Part shown: one piece after another, positions 18,354-27,438 of the stretch
How the letters are laid out: the number at the start of each line of letters is the position of its first letter
How positions within the stretch are numbered: the stretch's first letter is position 1
Source: Neonectria sp. B-13
Lineage: Eukaryota > Ascomycota > Sordariomycetes > Hypocreales > Nectriaceae
Direction: 5' to 3'
Assembly: GCA_002682825.1 (NCBI GenBank)
Contig: NOKP01000009.1
Span: forward strand, 248,001 to 312,000
Length of the DNA: 64,000 nt
Position numbers and translations under genes: made by a program
Notes under the pieces: generated by a model
Database searches by the model: none
What the model saw: only the letters and a program-made list of their open reading frames with translations
What the model was told of the DNA's origin: nothing

Positions 18354-18797
18354 ATGTCGCAATTCCACCCCGTTTACCGCATCTGGTTCCTCTGGGTCGA
18401 CCCCATCCTGACCATCGCCGGGATGTACGGCAACCTCTTCAACCACGACATGGCAGCCTTGGCCTTCTTCTCCAACTACCCTGCGACGGAATATCTCAAG
18501 CCCTTCATGTATCAGATCGGCGGCATGGGCACGTCGTACTTGACCCTCCAGGCGCTTCTGCTGCGGTACACGGAGGACGCCTACATTTGGAAAGTCATGC
18601 AGCTTGCCATCATCTGGGCCGACTTTACCCTGCTTACCGCCATGTACGTGGCGATGCGGCTCCAGGGGCGGCTTGCGATTTCGGATTGGAGGCAAGAGGA
18701 TTGGGTCAGCATTGTTATTACTGTCATGTGCACAGTCTTGCGGGCCTTGTTCATCGCGGGTGTTGGGGTCAAGTCTGGGAAAGGGAAGAAGGCGTAG
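18354..18797 (+). CDS. DUF7704-like four-helix membrane protein, 147 aa
   Basis: Intronless. The pattern 'VYRIWFLWVDPILTIAGMYGNLF', 'YLTLQALLLRYTEDAYIWKVMQLAI' and 'WRQEDWVSIVITVMCTVLRALFIAGVG' fits the small fungal integral-membrane family DUF7704, recognised from memory, with about four transmembrane helices and a short basic tail (KSGKGKKA). The biochemical role of the family is unknown. A TATA box 80 bp upstream supports this start. Confidence 0.75.
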   Translation: MSQFHPVYRIWFLWVDPILTIAGMYGNLFNHDMAALAFFSNYPATEYLKPFMYQIGGMGTSYLTLQALLLRYTEDAYIWKVMQLAIIWADFTLLTAMYVAMRLQGRLAISDWRQEDWVSIVITVMCTVLRALFIAGVGVKSGKGKKA

Positions 18798-19160
18798 AGC
18801 TGGACTAGTTGAAGAGGCAATTATCACCATGGTTTACCGGCGTTCAAGTCATTTTCGTGTGTTCCCTCAAGTTATGCTCCGAATACTTAAATTTCACCCC
18901 ATTCTTCTCCCTCACCACGCCTGCGAACTTTGACAGATATCATGGAGTCTGCACCAAAGTGCAACCTAGTATCATTCACATCGATGAGACATTTTCACAC
19001 TTGCCTGAACTTTCCCGACATACAAGCGGTGTGCGGTTTATCCAGATAAGTTCGTGATTAAGGAGCCAACTGAACGGCGCGCTCCGCCAGTTTGCTTCCC
19101 ATTTACCCCATTCCTCTTCTACATCCCGCCTAGTTCCGGAATGCAACTCTCAGACCAAGC
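18798..19160. other. Convergent intergenic region
   Basis: It lies between the 3' ends of the DUF7704-like and ankyrin genes. No element was recognised. Confidence 0.5.
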
Positions 19161-22100
19161 TTATTGATTCTCAAGAACCACACCCGTCTCTTCAATCGCA
19201 CTAATATCCTCGCGCGATAGCTCGTCTTTTTCAGAGTCGACCTCATTCATCCTGCTCCACCAATATCCAAAAAAGAATTCTGAAAATGGCTGGCCAAGCT
19301 CAATGAACTTGGTGTCGAATTCTTCAACCAAGGCATCTAAACGTAGAGCTAAATGTCGATCCTCCTCTCGTATCTCGTCGATATCATCCGGGTCCATGAT
19401 TTCTATCATTTCGTATTCGCCATTACGGATCGCTTTAGTTACGCTTTCATCGGCGGTTTTTTCCCACTCCATATACGTGCAGCACGTATGTTTCATCCCA
19501 AGACGAGTAAAGGTGCTTAGTCGAATTGTTTCATTGACAACTTTCGCTGGCACCTTGCCAGATGATGCAACACGCTGTATTAGCTCAACACCAGAGCATA
19601 GAAGATGATCATGCCAACTAGGGACCATACTCTTTGGCACATCCGACCAGGCGTCAAAGAACCACATACTTCGGGCAAACAGTGAGGCGGGGGAACACCC
19701 TTGTGGTGCACAATAACAGGTGCAAGGATCAGCTGTAGAGTCTCCAAGAATTCTGCACAGCTGTACGAAGTGTGCCTCGTCATCGATCGATATTCGTGAC
19801 ATGTGGTTACTGAACCCCATTTCATCGGCGATACGGTGGATGACTTTGTAGCGTCTCTCCCATTTCGACTGGGCCCAAGTGCGGCAGGCAGCCCAAGGTA
19901 TTGAACAGTTGAGATCTGCACCGTGGTCTACGAACCACGCCACCAGATCTAAAGTTCCTCCCAAATTGCGTCGTTCGTCCAACCCCCGAAGGCTGACTGT
20001 CATTAAAGGAGTGAAGCCATGGAACTCAATGTTGGTATGATTAAATCCGGCTTGGAATAATGCCTCAGCAAGCGGAGCGCTCATTTCTTGTGAATGATAG
20101 ATGGAACCCGGTTGAACCCCCTGAAAAGGCCAGGGAACTGGGATTAAGAGGTTCTGTAGAATTTCAACAATCTCAAAAGCATCTTCTTGAGGCATTTCCC
20201 CTCCATGGAGGTCAATTTGAAATGTTTCGTATTCCGAAAGCCGCCCGAGAGCAAAAGATGTGAGCTCTGTTCTGCGATTTGCCAAATGCTGACTTAGAAG
20301 GCAGATGATTTCATCTGATTGTGGCCTTTTATGGCCCAATATATCGATCGCTTCTATGTTTTGAGTGTCTTCGAGATCTATCCTAGAACCTGCGTTGAGG
20401 AGGAGCTGGACGGACTTTGCTTGCCTTAATCCAAGGGCATAGACAAGAGGGGTATCGCCGTCAGAATCCTTGGCGTCAATAATACTCCGGGTAGTGTCTC
20501 CCCCCAGCTCGAAAAGAAGATCGACTCCTCTCGGCCAGCTAGCGGAGAGATGAAGAGGTGTTTCTCCGGTCGCAGCCTTCTCTAGAACAGGAAGGCTCGA
20601 TGTGCGCAGGATTCGCCGCACGTCCGACTCGGATTCCTGGAGTACTGCATGAGACAAGCGATCATATTCCGAGGCTTTGAGGATATCAGCAAAGAGGATA
20701 TAAAAAAATGGAAGTTAATCACTCACGACAGGTTATTCCCAACAGCCGTCGTCGATAGAGCGGAAGATAATGTAGCCCGACGAGCCCAGATAAGGGTGCT
20801 GCGTATGCATGTCTTAGCTCCGCGCCATGCCCAAGAAGTTCTCTAGATATAGCCTCAGGGAACTTCAGACTGTGCTTGCCAAGCAACAAACCAAAGATAT
20901 CTAGTCGATCTAGAATGATCCACAGCGGTGTCCTAAGTAGGGTTTGTGAGCAGACCTGGCCATGCTATGGCCTTGAAGATACGTACGTGGATTCGCCGTT
21001 GACTGGCACTCCCATATCGACGAGCCCTTTGATAAACTGCACAAAGATTACTGCCGTTTTATCTGTCAATTGCATAGTGTATTTGAGGCATGCCATCTAT
21101 TGTTTGAGTTAGTTTCAGCCACCAGCGAATAAAGCTTGTTGCAACATACGTAAACCAAATTCCGGCCACCGCGGTCAATATCGGTGGGCCAGGCCTTGCG
21201 ATCCGTAAAGTGTTGTCGAATACTAATTAGACAAGATTCAAACTCCCTTCTCATGGCCTCGGCTGTCATTGACGTGATACTCAATTGCTCTGAAGCTGTA
21301 GCACTCAAAAGTTCAAATGCTGGAGACGAATCGCGGGTTGCGCGGACCGTGAAGTTGGGATAAACTTCGAAATCCCTAGGAAATGTATGTGGGGAGAATT
21401 GGACCTGAATCTTGTACTTGAAGACGTAATTGAAGATCTTGATTTGCCCAACAAGGGTACGCCTTTTCTGCTTCCGAAAAGAATAGACGCATGCATTGTT
21501 GTGGGTTCCTGTAGTGCTAGTGGGGCACTGGCATTCAAAGTTTAGTAGCGAGCTTGGAGATGTAGATTCAACCATCCTCTCAGACAGAGTTAGATTATCT
21601 CCAGGGAAAGACGGGGCTAATATCCTTGGGGCTCGTCCTTGTCCCAGCGGGTGTTGAGGAATGCGACTAGTTTCGAAACTAGCCTGACTCGAACCAAGAG
21701 GCCCAAGTTCAGCGCATTCAATCGGTTCTACCCTTTGGTGACTTTGATAGGAACCTTTGATCAATTTCTCAAGATCAATGAGTCGATTCTGAAGTGATTC
21801 CTCCAGTCGTGTCAGCCTCAAATCTACGTTCTGCGCCATGACAGGAACCACGCCGGAGATTTGGTCAGATAGGATCAGTCCTTGGGCAGAGATTGCTGAG
21901 GCAACCTTGTTGGACTCGGCGACGGTATCGCGACGCAGGTCAGTGGTTAAGTCGCTAAGGAAGTCAGTCTCATGTTCCATTTGTGTTGTCATTCACTCAC
22001 TAGTTCATCAATAAGACTTGGGTTGACAGGGCAAATTGAAACTCATGCATCTGCTGCCTGAAGAACTCAAACATATCCCTTTGAAAGGGGTACTGAAGTC

Positions 22101-22434
22101 TCCGGACTACGGATTTGCCGTGGTTCTTGAGACTGGGAAAGGGACCCTGCTGAGAGTGCTTATCATTGAAGGTGCTGAACTCTTGCAGGCACAGATCGCA
22201 GGCGCCGAGGCACTCGCTGATCGAAGACTTCAAATCCGACTTCGTAGCGGCTCCCTGTTCGCGGTCCTCAAGAAGGTGGAGAAATGTACGGAGCTGTTTG
22301 GCATGTTGGCTGAGGACAAAAAGATCATCGCTTCGTGCGCGATAGTTGCGGCAGTAGGTCAGAAGCCCATCGCATATCGTGATGCCGAGTGAGATCAGGC
22401 CAGCCGCGCCTGTTACGGCGGTAAACGGGTCCAT
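19161..22434 (-). CDS. Ankyrin-repeat protein with helo/NACHT-N-like N-terminus, 1022 aa
   Basis: Five exons fit consistent phases: 22434-22001, 21954-21150, 21096-20987, 20932-20727 and 20674-19161. Introns are 46-54 bp, with GTGAGT, GTATGT, GTACGT and GTGAGT donors. The N-terminus 'MDPFTAVTGAAGLISLGITICDGL' followed by '...HAKQLRTFLHLLE' is the helical domain found at the start of many fungal NLR-like and ankyrin proteins. A middle region of about 270 residues is followed by 'FVQFIKGLVDMGVPVNG' and 'TTPLWIILDRLDIF', then clear ankyrin units ('GETPLHLSASWPRGVDLLFELG', 'GDTPLVYALGLRQAKSVQLLLNAGSRID'). No NACHT or NB-ARC P-loop is visible. A role in signalling or self-recognition is possible but unproven. 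Confidence 0.82.
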
Positions 22435-23745
22435 GGCGACGGCGTGAATTGATTGAAAGATGAAATGAGCTTCTCCAGGGAAAATGGAAAATCAGGCTGT
22501 AGGAACTGTTGTTAGGCTGTGTCCGTAGACTGAGTAAGCTGCACGGCGCTCTGCAACTGGTAGTTGGACCTATCAACGATGAAGGTGCAATGCGGCCTAC
22601 GGCGGGGCTCAGGTGATTATGCCTTGCGCGAACGAAGACGGCTGTGATATGACGTGGCTATCTTGAGTAGAGCGTTGTGGACTTCTATCATATTAAAAGA
22701 AGTGAAGCTCGAAAGGAAAACTCCAAATACAATTATGACTACGTTGCTTGCTATACCTTCACCCGATGATATATGCAGGGAACCTCAGCAAGTGTGTACT
22801 CTGGCGATATTGGAAAAGCCCGGATTGCATGTACTTGCAGTATTCAAGCAAGTGCTTTTGATCTAAACTCGATCAGGAATAGTGGGATGAGGTAACGGTC
22901 AAGAGGAGACCATTGTTACGATGTGCTCTATATTCTTTTGCGAAAGTCACAATATCTTCTCTGGCTCCTCGTTACTGGGCACTTGCGGCTTACGTCCAAC
23001 AGACCTGGTTTAGCAGCGGCTGACGTAGGTATAGTCGTGCATCACAGTCTCCCCAATCACATCCTGACACGTTCTTTACAGTCCGGCTATGAGTCCCGTG
23101 ACATGCTCAGAGACAGATAAAGAGAAGGCCGTCGCTTCTCCATTTCTCGCACGTACGGCTCAGCCTACATCGCGAACCCCGCACGGGTTTGTTAACACAA
23201 CCTTTCCGTATCAATGTCAGATTTTCTTAAGAATTTAGCTTAAGATAATGCTCCTATCTAGCGCGTATAATAGAACTTTAATACTGTTATATCTAGCTCT
23301 ATCTATACAGTCCTTTCTCTTTTACTTTTCATAATTATTATAAACTTAAAATAAAATAAAAAGCGTTTATTATTTTAATTTTATCATTATTTCAAAGAAA
23401 CGTTCTGTTCTTTTTACTTTAATAATTACATATTATGATTTTTTATAAATAAAAAGACTTCCTATTAATTCAAAGTTAACTTTATTATAACAATAAGAAT
23501 TAGCACTATGATTCTACTAATTGTAACCGCCTGGTCACAACCTGGCCTGTTATATCATCGGGGAAACTTCGGGTTGAAATGGGGTAACCTTGAAAATAAT
23601 CATAAACATCCTCGGTAACACACTCTTGCTCCGTTCAATTCTCCTCGCACACATTACCTATCGTCCTCCACCCACTCTTCACTCCATTTAACACCAGCAA
23701 CAACACTCTCAGACTCCGCCTATCGTTCCCCAAATCACATTCACA
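22435..23745. other. Intergenic with AT-rich island
   Basis: This 1.3-kb divergent gap separates the ankyrin and profilin genes. Bases 23221-23520 are strongly AT-rich with many TA steps, consistent with a RIP-mutated relic. The stretch just before 23746 is C/T-rich (TTCTCCTCGCACAC, CCTCCACCCACTC), as in strongly expressed fungal promoters. No gene is supported. Confidence 0.6.
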
Positions 23746-24548
23746 ATGTCCTGGCAAGGTAACACTGTCTGTCCATTCCTCCAAGCCTCATCCAATACTT
23801 TACTCAGCTCAGCTTTAACCCCTCACCCCGCCATGTCCCATTTCCATCACCGCCTCGAGATAACCTCCCACCATGAAACATGAATACGTTCTAGACAAGG
23901 CTAACTGATGCTCTTTTACTGGCGCAGGTTACATTGACTCGAGGTAAACCGATAACCTTCGTTGCAGTCACTATCCTCACTGCTACATGGTATGCCGGCC
24001 GACTGGATACACGGATGCTGACGTCTTTCGACCCGAATAGCCTCATCGGCTCTGGCCACATCGACAAGGGCGCCATCGTCGGCGCCGCTGGTGACAGTGT
24101 CTGGGCTGCCTCCCCTGGCTTCAATGTATGGAATACCCGCTGATCGGTAGAGCTCTGCCAGATCGTACACGACCGTGAACGTCCGTAGCTAACTCTGTCC
24201 GTCGTTACAGTTCAAGCCTGAGGAGTTGAAGCTCATCGCCTCCATCTTTAAGGGTGACGGCGCGGCTAAGGACAAGGCCTTCGCTGATGGCCTCTTCATT
24301 GACGGCGAGCAATTCACTGTGACCAGAGCCGAGGACCCAAGTATCTACGCTGAATCGGTACGACGAACTTGTCAAATGTACCTCGATCCATGTAATAATG
24401 TTTTTCTACCTAGGGTCATACCGGTGTTGCCATCACCAAAACCAAGCAGGCCATTGTCATCGGTCACTACCCTAGAACCGCAGTCGCCAGTAACGCTAAC
24501 ACCACCGTTGAGAACCTTGCTGAGTATCTCACTCGCCAGGGCTATTAA
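23746..24548 (+). CDS. Profilin, 131 aa
   Basis: Five exons: 23746-23758, 23928-23943, 24041-24125, 24211-24357 and 24414-24548. All have GT..AG junctions and close in phase to exactly 131 codons plus stop, the normal fungal length. The peptide reads MSWQGYIDSSLIGSGHIDKG..., with 'AAGDSVWAASPGFN', 'PEELKLIASIFKGD', 'DGLFIDGEQFTVTRAED' and the C-terminal 'IVIGHYPRTAVASN...VENLAEYLTRQGY'. Profilin binds actin monomers, proline-rich proteins and phosphoinositides in the cytosol. A conserved basic stretch after 'SIYA' (normally R/K-rich) reads 'ESGH' here. With AT-rich flanks, this suggests it may be a second, diverged copy and not the housekeeping gene. Confidence 0.93.
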
Positions 24549-25011
24549 GCCTGTGAAATAACAGATAATATCTCTTTTAAAGCTGTAACTAGTGTATGTT
24601 TATTAATAGCATAAAGAATAACAATTATTTATAATACTTTTAGCCTTATATCTAGAGTAATCTATGTAATGTATTTTAGAAGAAAGAAGAATACAATTCT
24701 TTTAAATTTGCCAGGTCCAGCCAGTGGAGACCCTGACCTGAACCCAGACACCTTGTTGCCGGGATGCGCCTGTGTACTACGCGGATTTGTTGTAATTTAA
24801 TATATAAATAGGCCTAAATAACGGAACTATTGTTGTAGTAGTATCCAAATAATCAAACCAAGTTTAGGATGACTTACACAATGATGTTAGTTTCGGATCT
24901 CGGCAACACTGATCCGAGCGTGACAACACGGTTGTTGGAACCAGGATTCATTTAGGCAGCACTTTACTTCTCTGCTTCTCATCAACAATCAAGTTTTGAT
25001 GCTCTCCGATA
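24549..25011. other. Intergenic, AT-rich
   Basis: Bases 24550-24700 and about 24780-24850 are AT-rich with TA-rich words (TTTATTAATAGC, ATAATACTTTTAG), again RIP-like. A short GC-normal block lies between them. No gene. Confidence 0.5.
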
Positions 25012-25598
25012 ATGACGTGTCGCCTGTATCTGACCAAATCTCGGCCCTCTCCTAGAATGCGTGCCCATTTTGGCATTCTCGTCCCAAATACGGCCACTCG
25101 CCCCGAGGACATCCATCTTCGCACCACCGATGTCGAAGCCCCGCAGTTTCTCGGCACAGTTATCCATGTTGTCGGAGCACCAATGATGGGCTTTGAACTC
25201 GAGTTCAAACGCAACTTCGATGCAAACAGGGACCAGGACTTGAAGGAGCTGGTGCCTATTGGATTCGTTGACGCGGCTCACATTGCTCATCTGCCCGTCG
25301 CAACCTTTTCACGAGACGACAAGCCAATCTGCAGGCTTGAAAAAATCGCCACGACAATACCTCCCCCAAGGAAAAGTGATAATTTCATGGCACCTGTCAA
25401 CAACGTATGTCGCACCTCACTCACTTGACGCCGCTAACATGCTAGACAACAAATCGAAGGTGCCAGGAATGGACAATGGATTTTATTCAGCGACTGGTTC
25501 AACTTGAGTACATTCACTCTGAGGCTATCCAGATTGTTGAGAGTCATCGGGATCTACCTGGGTTCGGAATTGGGCTGCGTCCTATAAAACAGGCGTGA
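25012..25598 (+). CDS. Conserved fungal protein of unknown function, 181 aa
   Basis: Two exons: 25012-25404 and 25446-25598, with a very short 41-bp intron (GTATGT...GCTAACATGCTAG) that joins in phase. Motifs: 'HFGILVP', 'GTVIHVVGAPMMGFELEFKRNF', 'LVPIGFVDAAHI', 'NFMAPVNN' across the intron into 'TTNRRCQEWTMDFIQRL', and 'HRDLPGFGIGLRP'. I know this as a recurring type of fungal hypothetical protein but not its function. The 'H-x-GI ... IIHV' order vaguely recalls papain-like or LRAT-type folds, which is speculation. The ATG at 25057 (MRAHFGIL) is an equally good start, just before the conserved part. Confidence 0.75.
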
Positions 25599-25913
25599 TA
25601 CTTGCCATTATTGCAGCATCAGTTCGGTTGACTGTAAAGTGTTCAGCTGATGTCTGCCTAAATTACATTTTTCTGTCAACGCTGTTATGCACACAGATTC
25701 AAGTTTGGAATACTTTATTATCGCCAGTCGCGGTCAAGGCTGGAATCCAATCATGCCACGGAGCAGGAACTTTTGCATCAACTAGGTGCTGTATCTCCGT
25801 AATTCGTAATGGTCAGCTTTAGGCACCGAATACTTGCGCCATGCAAGCTAAGCGAAAATAGAAGGTCGTAACATGCCACCTGTCGATAACGATGCGACCT
25901 TGTTATATAACTT

Positions 25914-25920
25914 GATCAAT
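25914..25920 (+). promoter_or_regulatory. TATA box (TATATAA)
   Basis: It lies 97 bp upstream of the preferred GNAT start at 26017. It falls inside the longer frame from 25873, which argues for the downstream start. Confidence 0.45.
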
Positions 25921-25936
25921 AGCCAGCTCATAAGAT

Positions 25937-26013
25937 CAGCTCTCCAACAAGTTCAGCTCTCCAATAAGTTCAACTCTCCAATAATTTCCAGCTCCCCAAT
26001 ATTTCCAGCTCCA
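25937..26013 (+). repeat. Degenerate tandem repeat, AGCTCTCCAA-type
   Basis: About five imperfect copies of a 15-18 bp unit (CAGCTCTCCAACAAGTT, CAGCTCTCCAATAAGTT, CAACTCTCCAATAATTT, CAGCTCCCCAATATTT) directly before the ATG at 26017. Confidence 0.7.
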
Positions 26014-26016
26014 GCA

Positions 26017-26751
26017 ATGGCACCCTATAAAGTACTCTCGCCCTGCACCGTCGATGACTGCGTCGGACTTGCAAACAGTAATATGCGGGCTTTCTGGGGC
26101 AACGCTTGGTGGAACTTGCTCTGGGTTGACAAGACCATCGAGTCCATCATCGAAAATGCCACAGCACGATTGCCAAAACTCATGTTGACGGAACGCGACA
26201 TTCGCAGGCATCAAAAGGTTGTCGACGCGGCTTCCGGCGAAATCGTTGGATATGCTCGATGGATCTTTCCAGAGTCGCGGAAAACAGATTGGCTTGAAGC
26301 GCAGACGCCCGACGTCAGCGACGAAGATAAGAAGCGGTTCGACGAGGACTATGATGCGGCAGACTTCAATTATCGAAAAGACATGGAAGTTCTCGACGAC
26401 CACGTCCACGAGTGGAGGAGCAAGTACAAACAGGGCGATTGCATTGGTACGTTCAGGACGGATTGACCGACGGCGCTAACCACAGCAGAGCTTGATTATC
26501 TCGGCGTCCGCCCTGACCATCATCGACAAGGCATTGCCAGCATGCTTGTAAAGTCGGGGATTGAAACTGCGAATAACCTCGGGCTGGACATTTACCTGGT
26601 GGCGATGGGACGCGGGCCACTCGATCTGTATCAGAAAGTTGGGTTTGAGTTGCTTGCTGAGAAAAGCTTGAGTCTCAAAGCATTCGGAGCTGACGAGATG
26701 TACGAGACGTTTTACATGGTGAAGCGGGCGAGCAGTCACAATGTCAGTTGA
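26017..26751 (+). CDS. GNAT-family N-acetyltransferase, about 230 aa
   Basis: Two exons: 26017-26446 and 26489-26751. The acceptor is a CAGCAG pair, so the second exon may also start at 26486, adding one Ala in frame. Exon 2 carries the acetyl-CoA pyrophosphate-binding loop 'VRPDHHRQGIASMLV' and the following 'YQKVGFELL' segment, the core of the GCN5-related fold. The N-terminal half has 'MAPYKVLSPCTVDDCVGLANSNMRAFWG', typical of small fungal acetyltransferases acting on small molecules or amines. The substrate is unknown. The protein is cytosolic, with no targeting signal. Confidence 0.85.
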
Positions 26752-27438
26752 TCGATTGCAATTCAAATTGTGGACGCTTCTTTTAGCTTCGAAGATTAAG
26801 ATAAAGAATCAGCTTGCTTCGGGCCACGTGCAGTGACCTCGTCTAAACAGGCCTTGCTCAGCCCGACTCGGAGCCAAGAGTAGGTAGGCCGTTGAATAGC
26901 GGGTGGCGCTATTGAATCGAGCATGGGCTATGGAGTTCTGGAACACGCTGTTCAAGCGGACTCCACCAGGTCCGCTGGACGGCAAACATTGCTGATACGG
27001 AGCGGAAATTTCAGCGCGGTTCTCACTTCAGATGCGACTCTTGGGCCGGGTGATTAGTCGCGTGCGTCCAGATTTAAGTCACTGGACCGGACTATGGACG
27101 TGATTCACGACAAGACCAAGTGTTTCCCCTCCAACGCATCCGGAGAAATTATTTGATAATTCAATCTCGGCCGATACGGATGCAAGCTCAGGCACAAAAT
27201 CACCTTGCCTCTTCCAGCGCACGAGGCGCTTCGATAGCTCCAACACCAAACCGCTTCGGCACTCGCGCATGGCCCACGCGATGCAGCCCACCAGCTGGGC
27301 CGCTCGTTTGGGACGCCAAAAGAGACTATGGAATCTAGCTGAAGCCAGCTTAGCCAGGGGAGGCGGACGTTGGTGAGTTATATGAGACCGGCGTGGCGTT
27401 GGTGTTCTCGGCTCCTCGTCTCACTTTATTTAATCACG
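26752..27438. other. Intergenic, promoter of the Cys-repeat protein
   Basis: GC-normal, with no supported gene. An imperfect palindrome TCCACCAGGTCCGCTGGA lies at about 26961-26978. Confidence 0.5.

Larger units (their letters stand above)
25599..26016. other. Promoter region of the GNAT gene
   Basis: It contains a TATA element at 25914 and a CT-rich degenerate repeat (25937-26013). A frame beginning at 25873 runs through both into the GNAT gene but reads low-complexity Ser/Asn/Gln and is likely 5' UTR. Confidence 0.5.
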
